The notes: generated from the sequence alone by a model not told the origin. A stretch of 64,000 nucleotides of DNA from Amphibacillus xylanus NBRC 15112 (GCF_000307165.1 NC_018704.1:1550001-1614000); one strand, 5' to 3'. Shown: positions 29,615-40,836, counted from the first letter of the stretch. A program made the numbers and translations.

Positions 29615-29704
29615 CTACTTCTCTTCTTTTCCTTGCCATAGGTTAACAATGAATCGTACAATGCCTCCGAGAAACTTTGGGAGTTTTATCGTGTAAAAAC
29701 GCAT
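29615..29704 (-). CDS. spoVM: Stage V sporulation protein SpoVM
   Basis: Small amphipathic peptide that binds the convex outer forespore membrane and anchors SpoIVA for coat assembly. The frame encodes 29 residues starting MRFYTIKLPKFLGGIVR, nearly identical to B. subtilis SpoVM (26 residues) in its N-terminal half, including Pro9. The C-terminal half differs (FIVNLWQ then GKEEK) and is three residues longer. The ATG is 7 bases after AGGAGGGG. The position between rpmB and thiN is the conserved one. Confidence 0.93.
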   Translation of the reverse strand: MRFYTIKLPKFLGGIVRFIVNLWQGKEEK

Positions 29705-29745
29705 CTGAACCCCTCCTAACGATATCTAACAGCTCAGTGAACTGC

Positions 29746-30411
29746 TTACGCATTACGTTCACTAGTCTTTATCACTATTAATATGCCAGAGTCAAATGAA
29801 AAATAACCTGTTTCTGCAATCAAGTGATTAGATATTGTTAGTGAATCACCACGTCTGATCGTTTCGTCTTCTAAGGGGTAATAGAAGTTTTCTAAAGTAA
29901 GTCCAGTCACTAGACTTGTTAACGATAAGAATGAGATCTTTTGATCATGATTTAACCGTTTCAAACGATAACAACCAGGGCGGTACATTGACAGGCTATT
30001 TTGTTTGTCGATTAATTTTACTTTAATTTGTTGATCAATCAATCTTTCGAGCAAGAATAGTGAACTAAGCTCATGATCTTTTCTTCCACCTGTCACGCCG
30101 AACAAAAATAGTTCGCAAACAGGGCGTTTTAATGCCTCATTAATTGCTAACTCCAAATCAGTCTCGTCTTTTTCAACTAGGTGTTGTATAAATGTTTTCG
30201 CTTTTTGTTCGATCAATTCTCTTTCCTGACTAGATACGGAGTCAAAATCACCAATTGCAAGATCTAGCGGCAGATGATTATTGATTAAATAGAGTGCTCC
30301 TCTATCACAGCCAATCCAAAAATCAATTTGATATTCAGACAGATCAGCTAAAAGCTCAGCTGGTCCACCTGCAACAATACCAATTTTAGCTGTCTTACTT
30401 TCCTGCCTCAT
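29746..30411 (-). CDS. thiN: Thiamine pyrophosphokinase ThiN (YloS)
   Basis: Converts thiamine and ATP to thiamine pyrophosphate. The 221-residue protein has GIVAGGPAELLADL, the nucleotide-binding CDRGALYLINN and LAIGDFDSVSSQE, DETDLELAINEAL and GVTGGRKDHELS. The chosen ATG follows AGGAAGG and lies inside the last codons of rpe (17-base overlap). An earlier in-frame ATG would extend it with unrelated sequence. Confidence 0.94.
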   Translation of the reverse strand: MRQESKTAKIGIVAGGPAELLADLSEYQIDFWIGCDRGALYLINNHLPLDLAIGDFDSVSSQERELIEQKAKTFIQHLVEKDETDLELAINEALKRPVCELFLFGVTGGRKDHELSSLFLLERLIDQQIKVKLIDKQNSLSMYRPGCYRLKRLNHDQKISFLSLTSLVTGLTLENFYYPLEDETIRRGDSLTISNHLIAETGYFSFDSGILIVIKTSERNA

Positions 30412-31060
30412 TAATTGCCTTCCTAATAACATCCATTGCTTCTTTACGATTTGGTTGTCCGAAAATAGCATTACCTGCTACAAATACATCAACTCCAGCT
30501 TCTGCACACCATTTAGCTGTCTCAGCGTTAATGCCTCCGTCAACTTCAAATTCAATGTCCAAATTCTTCTCTTTTCGCCACTGATCAGCAAGTTTAATTT
30601 TCTCTAATACTGACGGGATAAACGTTTGACCACCAAAACCTGGGTTAACCGTCATAAATAGTAGCAGATCAATATCTGCTAAAATCGGTTTAACAAGCTC
30701 TACTGGTGTAGCGGGATTTATCACGACACCGGCTTTTTTACCGTGTTCTTTAATCGCTGAAATTGTCCGATGTAGATGTGTACAAGCTTCCAAATGAACG
30801 GTAATAATATCTGCACCAGCCGAAGCAAAGTCTGCAATATATTGATCTGGATTGTCAATCATTAAATGTACATCTAAAGTTAAGTTCGTAGTTGGTCTAA
30901 TGGCACTTACAACTAGAGGACCAATCGTTATATTAGGCACAAAATGTCCATCCATGACATCAACGTGAATATATTCTGCGCCTGCCTCTTCTACCTCTTT
31001 AATCTCTGCTGCAAGTTTTGAAAAGTCTGCTGATAAAATAGAAGGTGCAATTTTCTTCAT
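30395..31060 (-). CDS. rpe: Ribulose-phosphate 3-epimerase
   Basis: Interconverts ribulose 5-phosphate and xylulose 5-phosphate in the pentose phosphate pathway. The 221-residue TIM barrel has APSILSADFSKL, HVDVMDGHFVPNITIGP, DVHLMIDNP, MTVNPGFGGQTF and EVDGGINAETA, which carry the metal and phosphate ligands. It starts two bases after the rsgA stop, with a GAGGT site inside rsgA. Confidence 0.97.
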   Translation of the reverse strand: MKKIAPSILSADFSKLAAEIKEVEEAGAEYIHVDVMDGHFVPNITIGPLVVSAIRPTTNLTLDVHLMIDNPDQYIADFASAGADIITVHLEACTHLHRTISAIKEHGKKAGVVINPATPVELVKPILADIDLLLFMTVNPGFGGQTFIPSVLEKIKLADQWRKEKNLDIEFEVDGGINAETAKWCAEAGVDVFVAGNAIFGQPNRKEAMDVIRKAINEAGK

Positions 31061-31061
31061 A

Positions 31062-31943
31062 CTAATACCTCGGCTTTCTTGATTTAATTTCATGATAAAA
31101 CTCTAAATAATGTTGATAACGATATTCGCTAATATCGTGTTGCTCGACTGCCTTTTTCACTGCACAATTTGGTTCGTTAACGTGCATACATCCTCTAAAT
31201 TTACAGTCCTCGCGGTATGATTCGAAATCACGAAAACAAAATGGAAGTTGTTCAAGTTCAATTTGATCAAAATCCAACGAACTAAATCCTGGTGTATCAG
31301 CAATCATGCCACCATATACATGGATTAGTTCTGTATGTCTAGTCGTGTGTCTTCCACGGCCTAAAGATTGAGATATTTCTGCTGTTTCAATCTTTAATTC
31401 TGGTTTCAATAAATTTAAAAATGATGATTTTCCTACACCTGATTGACCTGCAATTACAGAAGTCTTACCTTCTAACAATTGCGTAAATACCTCATGTTGA
31501 ACAGGCCACTCGGTTGATAGTTGTTCAACTTGATAACCTAATTGCTGATAATCTTGTATATATTGGTTTAGCTTTGGACGCTCATTTTCATCTAATAAGT
31601 CCATCTTTGTTACCAATATAATTGCATCAATGTGATTAAATTCAACAAGCACTAAAAATCGATCAAGTAACTTAGCACTAAATTCTGGTTCTTTTGCAGA
31701 TACTGCGATTAAAGCCTGGTCAATATTTGCAACTGGTGGTCGAACCAACTCATTCTTTCTTGGAAGTAATTCAGTCACATAACCATCAGTCAGATTATCT
31801 GCTTCAAATTTTACAAAATCACCAACGAGAGGTGTTTCTTTCGTTTTTCGAAACAACCCTCTCGCTTTACATTGATAAGTGACACCATTTGATAAAACAT
31901 AGTAAAAGCCACTAAGAGCTTTTATTATTTGACCTTCTTGCAT
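31062..31943 (-). CDS. rsgA: Ribosome small subunit GTPase RsgA (CpgA)
   Basis: Circularly permuted GTPase for 30S maturation; in B. subtilis it is a PrkC substrate. The 293-residue protein has an N-terminal OB domain, TKMDLLDENE, the P-loop GQSGVGKSSFLNLL, DTPGFSSLDF, and a C-terminal zinc motif with Cys and His ligands (CKFRGCMHVNEPNC). The chosen ATG is 6 bases after GGAGG. It follows prkC directly, matching the functional link. Confidence 0.96.
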   Translation of the reverse strand: MQEGQIIKALSGFYYVLSNGVTYQCKARGLFRKTKETPLVGDFVKFEADNLTDGYVTELLPRKNELVRPPVANIDQALIAVSAKEPEFSAKLLDRFLVLVEFNHIDAIILVTKMDLLDENERPKLNQYIQDYQQLGYQVEQLSTEWPVQHEVFTQLLEGKTSVIAGQSGVGKSSFLNLLKPELKIETAEISQSLGRGRHTTRHTELIHVYGGMIADTPGFSSLDFDQIELEQLPFCFRDFESYREDCKFRGCMHVNEPNCAVKKAVEQHDISEYRYQHYLEFYHEIKSRKPRY

Positions 31944-31945
31944 CA

Positions 31946-34000
31946 TCAACCTCCGTCCACTTCGTCATAAGCAATAGTCTTTTGAACAATAACTTGATCA
32001 TCTCGTTCTATTTTATAAGTTGCTGTAGAATTTGGTGCAATAACTAATCGGATTGTAAATTCAGTATCAGAAGTGATTGAGCTTTGCTCATACAGATCTG
32101 TTAGATTATTATTCATATCCGATATATAAATTCTTACTTGTTGAGCTACTGGAGTCTGTGGTTCAATATCTTCTGTTTCATCTTCATCATTATCAACCGT
32201 TGCAGGTTGACCCTGATCACCTGTATATGGAACAGTAATTGTCAATGTATGAGTAATTGGTGACAGTTCTTCTTCACCAAGTGATACAACTAGATTGACA
32301 AATGAGCCAGGCTCTATCTCATCCCCAGCTTGTGGAGAATGACGAATGACCAACCCTTCTTTAACTGTGCTCGAATGTTCTTCCGTTATGCTTGCAATTA
32401 AATCTTTATCTTCTAAATACTTCGTTGCAGCTTGGACAGTCATATTTGTAAGATCTTCAAGTACAACCTTTTCTTTACCAATACTTACTTCAAAGATAAT
32501 GAAAGTTTCTGATGGGATAACTTCACTATCTGGTAAAGGCTGTTGGCTAACAATTTGGCCTTCTGCAAATTCTGAAGAATGAGTATCTACTCGTTTAATG
32601 TTTTCTGGATTAAAGCCTTTTTGAATCAATAGTCGCTCTACTTGATTAAATGATTGACCAACATAATCCTCAAAAATAATTGGCTCAATACCTTGACTCA
32701 CGAACAGAGTAATAACAGCTCCTTCTTCAACTACCTCTCCCGCTTCAGGATCGGTACTTTCAACATGATCTGCTTCAATCTCTTCTGAATAAATATCTTC
32801 AATTTCATACTCAAGGTTAAGTTCTTCCAATGCTTCGATTACTTCATCGACATGCATTCCAGTATAATCTTCTAATACGATTTCATCTGGTTTAAGTAAT
32901 GTTGGTAAAACAAATAACGCAACTAATATCGTGCCAAATATGAAAGCAAATATACTCGTTAACCAGATGACAGCCTTTTTCTTTTTGGACATTTTCTTTT
33001 TGTTTGGCTCTTGTTCACTATTAGCTTGACTAAAATTAATTGGCCTTGTCGTCTCTTGATTCACGTGATCTGAAACGTTCGTATGCTGGCCAGTTAATTG
33101 ATCATTTTTTATAACCGGTATCGCCTTCGTCTCATCACCAGGTTCTACTGGCGGATAATATGGCGACTCATTAATTCGATCTGGATCTAATGCTGTTTCA
33201 AGATCTTTTTCAAAATCAGTTACGCGTTGATAACGTTGAAATGGATCTTTATTTGTTGCCTTTAGGACAATATTCTCTAAGCTTTGTGGAATTAATGGAT
33301 CCCACTTACGCATTGACGGTATTGGTGATTCAAGATGCTTCAATGCAATTGATACAGCTGACTGCCCATTGAATGGGATTCTACCTGTTAATAATTCATA
33401 CATGACAATACCTAATGAATATATGTCAGACTTGCGATTTGCAGTTCCACCTCTCGCTTGTTCCGGCGATAAATAATGTACCGAACCTAATACTGAATTC
33501 GTTTGGGTTAACGAGGTTGCGGTTAATGCTAGAGCGATACCAAAATCCGTTACCTTTACTGTTCGATTACGGTCTATTAAAATATTTTGCGGTTTAATAT
33601 CACGATGTACAATATGATTTGAATGGGCATGCTCAATTGCAGATGTCATCTGTAGCATAATATCAACTGCTTCATCTACTGAGACTGGCCCATATCGTTG
33701 AATATATTCCTTTAACGTTAAGCCATCGACATACTCCATGACCATATAATAAATATCATCTTCTTCACCGACATCATAAATATTAACGATGTTTGGATGC
33801 GATAAGCTTGTAGCAGATTGTGCTTCACGGTGGAATCGAGTGATAAATTCATCATCATTCGAATATTCAAGTCGTAGCACTTTAATGGCAACTTCACGTT
33901 CAAGAATGTTATCAAATCCAAGATAAACATTCGCCATGCCACCGCCACCAATTAATTTCTTCACCACATATCTTTCATTTAATAAGCGTCCTTCTAACAA
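31946..34000 (-). CDS. prkC: PASTA-domain serine/threonine kinase PrkC
   Basis: Membrane kinase that senses peptidoglycan fragments and in B. subtilis triggers germination. The 684-residue protein has a cytoplasmic kinase domain (about 10-270) with GGGGMANVYLG, catalytic HRDIKPQNIL and DFGIAL, a basic linker, one membrane segment around 345-370, three extracellular PASTA repeats and a C-terminal beta domain preceded by an acidic insert. The start is a TTG overlapping the prpC stop; MLEGRLLNERY aligns with the B. subtilis start. Confidence 0.96.
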   Translation of the reverse strand: MLEGRLLNERYVVKKLIGGGGMANVYLGFDNILEREVAIKVLRLEYSNDDEFITRFHREAQSATSLSHPNIVNIYDVGEEDDIYYMVMEYVDGLTLKEYIQRYGPVSVDEAVDIMLQMTSAIEHAHSNHIVHRDIKPQNILIDRNRTVKVTDFGIALALTATSLTQTNSVLGSVHYLSPEQARGGTANRKSDIYSLGIVMYELLTGRIPFNGQSAVSIALKHLESPIPSMRKWDPLIPQSLENIVLKATNKDPFQRYQRVTDFEKDLETALDPDRINESPYYPPVEPGDETKAIPVIKNDQLTGQHTNVSDHVNQETTRPINFSQANSEQEPNKKKMSKKKKAVIWLTSIFAFIFGTILVALFVLPTLLKPDEIVLEDYTGMHVDEVIEALEELNLEYEIEDIYSEEIEADHVESTDPEAGEVVEEGAVITLFVSQGIEPIIFEDYVGQSFNQVERLLIQKGFNPENIKRVDTHSSEFAEGQIVSQQPLPDSEVIPSETFIIFEVSIGKEKVVLEDLTNMTVQAATKYLEDKDLIASITEEHSSTVKEGLVIRHSPQAGDEIEPGSFVNLVVSLGEEELSPITHTLTITVPYTGDQGQPATVDNDEDETEDIEPQTPVAQQVRIYISDMNNNLTDLYEQSSITSDTEFTIRLVIAPNSTATYKIERDDQVIVQKTIAYDEVDGG

Positions 34001-34749
34001 GAGGAATCAGCCTCCTCTCCATGATTAAATTCAATTAATAAAACAGTAATATTATCTTCTCCACCTAATTCATTGGCGCGATTAACCAATTTTTCAGCAG
34101 TTTCCTTAACTGATAAATCATCCGCTAAGTATTCTTCGATGTCCAAATCTGATAGTTTATCAGATAAACCATCACTACACATTAGAAATCGATCACCCGA
34201 TTGCCATTCAATCGAAAATACATCCGGTGCAATAGATCCATCAGTTCCCAATGCCTTCATCAGCACATTCTTGCGTGGATGAACATTCGCTTCACTTTTT
34301 GTTATTTCACCAGTCCGCACCAGCTCATTAACAAGAGAATGATCTTCTGTAATTTGAGTTAACTTATCACTATACAAATAACATCTACTATCACCGATAT
34401 GCGCAATTGAAATATGTTGATCTAAAAGGATTGCTACAACAACAGTAGTCCCCATACCTTGACAGTCAATATTTTCTTGCGCATATTGATAAACCTTTTG
34501 ATTAGCTAATCGGATTCGATCATCAAGCCATTCTTCCGCTTCATTTGGTGTTGTGATTTCAGGCGTGTCCTTCCACTCATCTCTAAAGAATGAGCATACA
34601 ATTTCGCTAGCTACATCTCCAGCTCTATGACCACCCATTCCATCTGCGACGATAGCTAGAGTCTGATTTGCTTGATTCTCAAATAAACCAACAGCATCCT
34701 CATTTTGTTTTCTAACTTTACCTCGATCCGTAATAAAAAACTGCTCCAT
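33994..34749 (-). CDS. prpC: PP2C-type protein phosphatase PrpC
   Basis: Dephosphorylates PrkC and its targets. The 251-residue PPM phosphatase has RKQNEDAVGLF, VADGMGGHRAGDVAS, IAHIGDSRCYLY, MCSDGLSDKLSD and GGEDNITVLLIEF, which supply the metal-binding Asp residues. The ATG is 9 bases after GAGGTG; the GTG four codons earlier is part of that site. It overlaps prkC by seven bases. rlmN, which precedes prpC in B. subtilis, is not here. Confidence 0.96.
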   Translation of the reverse strand: MEQFFITDRGKVRKQNEDAVGLFENQANQTLAIVADGMGGHRAGDVASEIVCSFFRDEWKDTPEITTPNEAEEWLDDRIRLANQKVYQYAQENIDCQGMGTTVVVAILLDQHISIAHIGDSRCYLYSDKLTQITEDHSLVNELVRTGEITKSEANVHPRKNVLMKALGTDGSIAPDVFSIEWQSGDRFLMCSDGLSDKLSDLDIEEYLADDLSVKETAEKLVNRANELGGEDNITVLLIEFNHGEEADSSC

Positions 34750-34797
34750 ACGGTGACTCACCTCTTTACCTTAACTAAAGTTAATCATGTAACAGAA

Positions 34798-36156
34798 CTA
34801 ATCCTCATCTTGCTTTCTTCTAATTCGTGTTAGGAAGAAGCCATCGGAATTGAATTCATTAGGGAAAATTTGAATTCCAACCTGTAAATGTTCAATTTCC
34901 TTATTTAAAAATTCAGGTAGCTCTTTAAAGAAATCAGGGTCAACCTCATACCTTTGATTGTTAATGAGAAACTCCGTGACAACGACTTCATTTTCTGTCG
35001 GATCAACCGTACATGTACTATATAAAAGTTTACCATTCTTTTTGAGTAATGGGGCAATTTTTTCTAATAATTCATATTGTACATGTGCTAGATTATCAAC
35101 ATCTTTAGCTGTTTTTGCATATTTAATATCTGGTTTTGTTCTAATTACACCAAAACCAGAGCATGGTGCATCAACTAAAATTCGATCGAAAGTTTCTGGT
35201 TCGTATTTTTGGTTTAGTTGTCGCCCATCGATTGCAGCTGTACTAATATTAATTAGTCCTAGTTGTTCTGCTTTTCTTTTAACGAGATTAACTTTTTTCT
35301 GGTGGAGATCGTATGCATAAACTCTTCCCGTATTGTTTAATTTCTCTCCGATATGTGTAGCTTTACCACCAGGTGCACTACATGCATCTAGAACAATCTG
35401 ATCTTGTTTAATATCCAACATTTCAACGACAAGCATTGAACTTTGATCTTGGATTGTCAATGAACCAGACTTAAATAATGGATGATCAAGAATATGTCCC
35501 TTTTCAATAATGATTCCTTGATTTGAGAATAGAGACGCTTTAACCTCGAATCCATCATGAGTTAATTGCTCAATCGCCTCATCTCTTGTTAGTTTAAGTG
35601 AATTAACTCTAACACTAATCGGTTTAGTTTCTAAGTTAGCTTTACACATGGCTTCAGTTTGTTCTTCACCGTATGAGTCAATCCATCGTTCAACGAGCCA
35701 ATAAGGGTGGCTTGTCTCGATTGACAGACGTTCAATTGGGTCCTTGATTGTATCAAATAATGGAAAACCTTGACGCTGTGCTTCTCTTAAGACACCATTG
35801 ACAAATTTAGCAATACCTTGATGGCCTTTTTGCTTAGCAATCTCAACAGCCTCATGAATAATTGCATGATCTGGAATTTTATCTAAATAGTGCATTTGGT
35901 AAAAAGATAAATATAGTAACCACTTCACCCATTTTTCTACCTTTTTATTCGGATCGACAAAATGATTTAGAAAATAGTCTAAAGTCAGTTTACGCTGAAG
36001 GGTACCATAAACAAGTTCTGTAAATAGTGCTTGATCTTTGTGTGCCCAATCCATTTTTTCAATTGTCTGATCAATCGTTAGGTGACTAAATGCACCACTA
36101 TCTCCTATTTTTACTAGTACATCTAATGTTTTTGTCCGTAATTGAAATTTACTCAT
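34798..36156 (-). CDS. rsmB: 16S rRNA (cytosine-967-C5) methyltransferase RsmB
   Basis: Methylates 16S rRNA using S-adenosylmethionine. The 452-residue protein has a NusB-like N-terminal RNA-binding domain (about 1-140) and a Rossmann methyltransferase domain with [32 protein letters not shown] and the catalytic Cys region [11 protein letters not shown]. Its ATG overlaps the end of fmt by eight bases. Confidence 0.95.
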   Translation of the reverse strand: MSKFQLRTKTLDVLVKIGDSGAFSHLTIDQTIEKMDWAHKDQALFTELVYGTLQRKLTLDYFLNHFVDPNKKVEKWVKWLLYLSFYQMHYLDKIPDHAIIHEAVEIAKQKGHQGIAKFVNGVLREAQRQGFPLFDTIKDPIERLSIETSHPYWLVERWIDSYGEEQTEAMCKANLETKPISVRVNSLKLTRDEAIEQLTHDGFEVKASLFSNQGIIIEKGHILDHPLFKSGSLTIQDQSSMLVVEMLDIKQDQIVLDACSAPGGKATHIGEKLNNTGRVYAYDLHQKKVNLVKRKAEQLGLINISTAAIDGRQLNQKYEPETFDRILVDAPCSGFGVIRTKPDIKYAKTAKDVDNLAHVQYELLEKIAPLLKKNGKLLYSTCTVDPTENEVVVTEFLINNQRYEVDPDFFKELPEFLNKEIEHLQVGIQIFPNEFNSDGFFLTRIRRKQDED

Positions 36157-37102
36157 TTGCTAACCCCAATCTTTGTCCAATCTTAAATACATCAGTATTA
36201 CCATTTAAAAAGTCTTTAACTAACATACGTCGATTTCCTGCTAATTGAATATCGACTAATTTCAGAATATCCCCGTTTCCACATGCGACGTCAATTGTAC
36301 CATTTTCAATGGCAATAATTTCTCCTGGCTGACTGTCGCTTGGCGCTTTGTCTTCACCTGGTTCTGCCCACCAAACCTTTAGATTTTTATCGTCTAACGT
36401 TGTGCTTGCAACTGGCCATGGATGCAGACCTCGGACATGATTGTATAATTCCTCTGCTGACCTTGTCCAATCGAGCATTTCTTCCTCACGCTTTATGTTA
36501 GGTGCGTAAGTAGCGAGCTCGTCGTCTTGCTCAACTGCTTCAATTGACTGATCAAATAGCTTTGGCAAAGTCTCAATTAATAATTTCGCACCTGCTTCTG
36601 AAAGTTTATCATGTAGACTACCGACATGATCTTTGACATCTATTGGTACTGAAACTTGAGATAAAACCGCACCAGCATCTAATGCCTCAACCATATACAT
36701 AATAGAAATACCTGTTTCTTTCTTCCCTTGCATGATTGCATAATGAATCGGTGCACCACCTCTTAACTCTGGTAACAATGATGCATGGACATTAATACAG
36801 CCATATTTAGGTGCATCTAATAATTCTTTAGGCAAAATTTGACCAAATGCTGCCGTAACAATTAGGTCTGGTTGATAATCTAATATTTCTTGATATGATT
36901 GGCGGATCTTTTCTGGTTGGAATACAGGTATATTATGTTTTATCGCCTCTTCTTTTACTGGAGGAGCTGATAAAATTCGCTTTCTTCCTTTTGGTCGGTC
37001 TGGTTGGGTAACGACTAATACCACTTCATAACCTTCACTAATAATACTTTGCAAAACTGGAACAGAAAAATCTGGTGTTCCCATAAAAACTATTTTCTTC
37101 AT
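36149..37102 (-). CDS. fmt: Methionyl-tRNA formyltransferase
   Basis: Formylates initiator Met-tRNA. The 317-residue protein has [24 protein letters not shown] and the catalytic loop [20 protein letters not shown], followed by the OB-fold C-terminal domain ([17 protein letters not shown]). In B. subtilis def is between priA and fmt; here fmt follows priA by 14 bases, so the deformylase must be elsewhere. Confidence 0.97.
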   Translation of the reverse strand: MKKIVFMGTPDFSVPVLQSIISEGYEVVLVVTQPDRPKGRKRILSAPPVKEEAIKHNIPVFQPEKIRQSYQEILDYQPDLIVTAAFGQILPKELLDAPKYGCINVHASLLPELRGGAPIHYAIMQGKKETGISIMYMVEALDAGAVLSQVSVPIDVKDHVGSLHDKLSEAGAKLLIETLPKLFDQSIEAVEQDDELATYAPNIKREEEMLDWTRSAEELYNHVRGLHPWPVASTTLDDKNLKVWWAEPGEDKAPSDSQPGEIIAIENGTIDVACGNGDILKLVDIQLAGNRRMLVKDFLNGNTDVFKIGQRLGLANE

Positions 37103-37116
37103 CAAAAAACCTCTTT

Positions 37117-39525
37117 CTACATTAATTGATACGGTTGAAGATCAATTTGAATCATAAGATCTTCCTTGCGCATCATATCTTCATAATATTGTAAGATTCG
37201 CGCAAGTACATTACGCTGATAAGGTTCGTATTTATATTTTATCATGCATTGAAAGCGATAGCGATTCTTAATCCGTTCGATCGGTGAAGGTGTAGGACCA
37301 AGGATCTTTGCTTGCTTTGACAAATGCTTGTATAATAGCTGACTAATCGTCCGAGTGACTTCTTCTGCCTGGTATCGATTAGGATGTGAAACTGTGATTA
37401 ATGTTAAGTAAAAGTACGGTGGATACTGAAAAGCCTTGCGAATCGCCATTTCCTTTGCAAAGAAGCCTTGATAGTCGTAGTTTTTAGCATACTCAATACT
37501 ATAATGTTCAGGCGTGTATGACTGAACGATGACTTCACCAGCTAAATGATGACGTCCAGCTCTTCCGCTTACTTGAGTAATTAATTGAAATGTTCGCTCT
37601 GATGCTCTAAAGTCAGGTAAGTTAAATAAACTGTCAGCAGCTAATACACCAACTAACGTAACATCAGGGAAATCTAAACCTTTTGCAATCATCTGCGTAC
37701 CTAGTAAGATATCTGCCTGTTTCTTAGCAAATTTTGTCAGTAGCATTTCATGAGAACCTTTCTTAGTTGTTGTATCAACATCCATTCGAATAATTCGCGC
37801 TTCAGGAATTAATTTATTTAGTGACTCTTCAACCTTTTGTGTACCAGTACCAAAATAGCGGATCGTATCGCTTTCACAGCTAGGACATTGATGTGGAACT
37901 TGTTCATAGTAATCACAATAATGACATTTCAAACGATTTTGCTTTTGATGATAGGTTAAGGATATATCACAGTGCGGACATTCAATCACTTGACCACAAT
38001 CACGACACATAACAAAGGTTGAATAACCGCGCCGATTTAAAAATAAGACGATTTGTTCATTTTTATCAAGACGTTCTTTGATGCCCTCAATTAGTTTCGT
38101 TGAGAACATCGTCCGATTTCCTGAATGAAGCTCTTCTCGCATATCGACAACCTCTACTTGTGGCATGGCACTTAAATTTGATCGATCAGGCATCTCCAAG
38201 AGTTGGTAGACCCCTTTTTTTGCCCGTGCATATGTTTCCAACGTAGGTGTTGCACTTCCTAAAATAACTGGACATTGATGATACTTAGCACGCTTAATCG
38301 CAACATCTTTTGCGTGATAGCGAGGATGATCTTCTTGTTTATAGCTAGCCTCATGCTCTTCATCAATGATAATTAATCCAAGATTCTCAAACGGTGCGAA
38401 GATGGCTGATCTAGCTCCGACAACAACTTTAACTTCTTTACGATGAACCTTTCTCCACTCATCAAACCGCTCACCCTTTGATAATGCACTATGCATCACC
38501 GCTACATCTTTGCCAAAACGACCTTTAAATCGGTTTACCATCTGCGGGGTGAGTGAAATCTCTGGTACAAGTACAATCGCTTCTTTCCCTTGCTTCATAA
38601 CATGATCAATTGCTTGTAAATATACCTCGGTTTTCCCACTCCCTGTTACACCGTGCAGGACGAATACTTCATGGTTTCTTTGATCAAATGCTTGATTAAT
38701 CGCTAATAATGCATTTAATTGTTGCTCTTTCAATTGAAGGGGTTGAGTCCGCTCAATTTGAGTATCATCATATGGCTCGCGATATACCTCTTCTTCAACA
38801 AGCTCAATCAACTGATGCTCAATTAAAGGTTTGATTGTTTGTCTAGTTGTTTGCATTTTCTTTAAAAATGTATTTAATAGCATCGGTTGATTTAATTCGT
38901 GTAAAAACTCAACTAATAGTTTTCGTTTTTTTGCTTGATTTGATAGTCCTGCAGCGTATTCATCTAATTGAGCACTCGTACAAATCTTTTTTACAAATGT
39001 CTGCTTCTTAATCGCATCTCGCCGCTTAACTGAGTAGATAATTTCAATATCTCCATCATTTAATAATTGTTTAAGCTCTGAAAGGGGAACAGAGCTAGCT
39101 TCAACTTCACTAAAGTCAATATAATCACGACCAGCAAAGACTTGTTCCAATGAATCTGATAGGGGCGCGGTTGTTAGTCGATGGATTAACTTATGATATT
39201 CTGCTTTTAACGCTTGTGGTAGCATCGCTTGAAATGCTGAGATATAAAAGCTCATCGTATCTTTCGCTAACCATTTACCTAATTCAACCAGCTCTTCTGT
39301 TAAAATCGGCACAAAGTCCATTAAACTTTGAATTGGTTTTAGCGTTTTAACATCTGAGTGATCAGTTAGTTCTAAGACGTAGCCCATAATAGTTCGAGAA
39401 CCAAATGGTACGATAACACGCATGCCAACCTCGATTAAAGCCTGCATATGATCAGGAATCGAATAATCAAAAATCCTGTTAATCTGTGATGCAGGAATAT
39501 CAACAACTACTTTAGCAATTTTCAC
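37117..39525 (-). CDS. priA: Primosomal protein N' (replication restart helicase PriA)
   Basis: Helicase that reloads the replisome at stalled forks. The 802-residue protein has an N-terminal DNA-binding domain ([19 protein letters not shown]), Walker [17 protein letters not shown] in [12 protein letters not shown], eight zinc-ligand Cys in [13 protein letters not shown] and later pairs, and [12 protein letters not shown]. The GTG start overlaps the coaBC stop as GTGA. Confidence 0.97.
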   Translation of the reverse strand: MKIAKVVVDIPASQINRIFDYSIPDHMQALIEVGMRVIVPFGSRTIMGYVLELTDHSDVKTLKPIQSLMDFVPILTEELVELGKWLAKDTMSFYISAFQAMLPQALKAEYHKLIHRLTTAPLSDSLEQVFAGRDYIDFSEVEASSVPLSELKQLLNDGDIEIIYSVKRRDAIKKQTFVKKICTSAQLDEYAAGLSNQAKKRKLLVEFLHELNQPMLLNTFLKKMQTTRQTIKPLIEHQLIELVEEEVYREPYDDTQIERTQPLQLKEQQLNALLAINQAFDQRNHEVFVLHGVTGSGKTEVYLQAIDHVMKQGKEAIVLVPEISLTPQMVNRFKGRFGKDVAVMHSALSKGERFDEWRKVHRKEVKVVVGARSAIFAPFENLGLIIIDEEHEASYKQEDHPRYHAKDVAIKRAKYHQCPVILGSATPTLETYARAKKGVYQLLEMPDRSNLSAMPQVEVVDMREELHSGNRTMFSTKLIEGIKERLDKNEQIVLFLNRRGYSTFVMCRDCGQVIECPHCDISLTYHQKQNRLKCHYCDYYEQVPHQCPSCESDTIRYFGTGTQKVEESLNKLIPEARIIRMDVDTTTKKGSHEMLLTKFAKKQADILLGTQMIAKGLDFPDVTLVGVLAADSLFNLPDFRASERTFQLITQVSGRAGRHHLAGEVIVQSYTPEHYSIEYAKNYDYQGFFAKEMAIRKAFQYPPYFYLTLITVSHPNRYQAEEVTRTISQLLYKHLSKQAKILGPTPSPIERIKNRYRFQCMIKYKYEPYQRNVLARILQYYEDMMRKEDLMIQIDLQPYQLM

Positions 39526-40727
39526 TGCTTCTCGCCCTCTAATCGATGAGAAATTTCCGTTAATAGTTGTCTTGCGATGGCTACCTTACTTGTCTTATTA
39601 ATCTGAATTTCACTACCGTCGTTAATTAAAATCAGCACTTCATTATCATCAGAACCAAAGCCAATTCCTTGTTTTGATACATCATTAATTACAATGGCAT
39701 CAAGATTTTTTTCGACTAGTTTTTTCTTACCATATTGTCTAACATTTGTCGTCTCAGCAGCAAAACCAACTAAAAATTGAGACGTTTTTTTCTGACCTAA
39801 CGTTTTTAAGATATCCTCAGTTTTCTCTAATGCAATCGTCATTTGTTCAGATTGTTTTTTAATTTTTTCATTAGCCTGAATTGTTGGGCGATAATCTGCT
39901 ACAGCAGCTGATTTTATAACAATATCTTGACTCGGGAAATGATCCATAACTGCCTGGTACATATCCTTTGTAGACTCAACATCAATTCGCTTAACACGAT
40001 TTGGTGTAGCTAAACTAACAGGACCTGAAATTAGCGTTACTTCCGCACCCATTTGTGCCGCAGCTTCAGCTATTGCATAACCCATTTTCCCGGATGAATA
40101 ATTTGTTAAGTATCTAACAGGATCGATTCGTTCTTGTGTTGGCCCAGCAGTAACTAAGATCTTTTTACCTGCTAGCACTTGTTTTTCAGCGACTTTCTTA
40201 TTAAGGTAAGCAACGATTTCCTCAGGCTCTGCAAGTCGACCTTTTCCTGTGTAGCCACATGCTAAAAAACCATCATTAGGATCGATAAAATCTACACCAC
40301 GCTTACTTAGTACAGACATATTTTCTTGTACTGCTGGATGGTGATACATATCAACATTCATGGCAGGTGCGATATATACTGGCGCTTTCGTTGCTAATAA
40401 TGTCGTTGATAGCATATCATCTGCAATCCCGTTTGCGTATTTACCAATAATATTTGCAGTTGCAGGTGCAATAATAAATAAATCTGCCCAATCAGCTAAG
40501 TCAATATGTTGGATCTTTCCTGGATCTAGTTCTTTAAACGTATCAACAAAGACTGGTTGTCTAGAAATAGCTTGAAATGAGAGTGGTGTAACAAACTCTT
40601 GAGCGCCTGCTGTTAAAATTACTTTTACAGTTGCCCCAGCTTGGGTTAGTTTACTTGTTAAGGCAATTGCTTTATATGCAGCAATACCACCAGTTACACC
40701 TAATACAATTTTTTTATTTGTTAACAT
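39522..40727 (-). CDS. coaBC: Coenzyme A biosynthesis bifunctional protein CoaBC
   Basis: Phosphopantothenoylcysteine synthetase and decarboxylase. The 401-residue protein begins with the flavoprotein decarboxylase CoaC (GVTGGIAAYKAIAL, the active-site His in IQHIDLADW, PAMNVDMYHHPAVQ) and continues with CoaB (KILVTAGPTQERIDPVRYLT, NYSSGKMGYAIAEAA). The start follows AAAGGATGCGATCAA; in-frame codons upstream are unrelated. Confidence 0.97.
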   Translation of the reverse strand: MLTNKKIVLGVTGGIAAYKAIALTSKLTQAGATVKVILTAGAQEFVTPLSFQAISRQPVFVDTFKELDPGKIQHIDLADWADLFIIAPATANIIGKYANGIADDMLSTTLLATKAPVYIAPAMNVDMYHHPAVQENMSVLSKRGVDFIDPNDGFLACGYTGKGRLAEPEEIVAYLNKKVAEKQVLAGKKILVTAGPTQERIDPVRYLTNYSSGKMGYAIAEAAAQMGAEVTLISGPVSLATPNRVKRIDVESTKDMYQAVMDHFPSQDIVIKSAAVADYRPTIQANEKIKKQSEQMTIALEKTEDILKTLGQKKTSQFLVGFAAETTNVRQYGKKKLVEKNLDAIVINDVSKQGIGFGSDDNEVLILINDGSEIQINKTSKVAIARQLLTEISHRLEGEKQ

Positions 40728-40786
40728 TTGATCGCATCCTTTGCTAAATATAATGAAGTGATCATACTTATAAATAGATAAATTTA

Positions 40787-40816
40787 CCCCTCGTCTGTCA
40801 AATGGCAAACGAGGGG
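40787..40816. terminator. Hairpin between rpoZ and coaBC
   Basis: Perfect 8-bp arms CCCCTCGT/ACGAGGGG with a 14-base loop lie 20 bases after the rpoZ stop. The minus-strand tail is not a T run, so it may only attenuate gmk-rpoZ readthrough into coaBC. Confidence 0.5.
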
Positions 40817-40836
40817 TTCATTTTTAGACGAGTCTC

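Noticed and set aside
29467-29661. A 64-codon minus-strand frame overlapping spoVM
   Set aside because: It runs in another frame through spoVM and its terminator, has no ribosome binding site and no recognisable family pattern; spoVM explains the DNA better.
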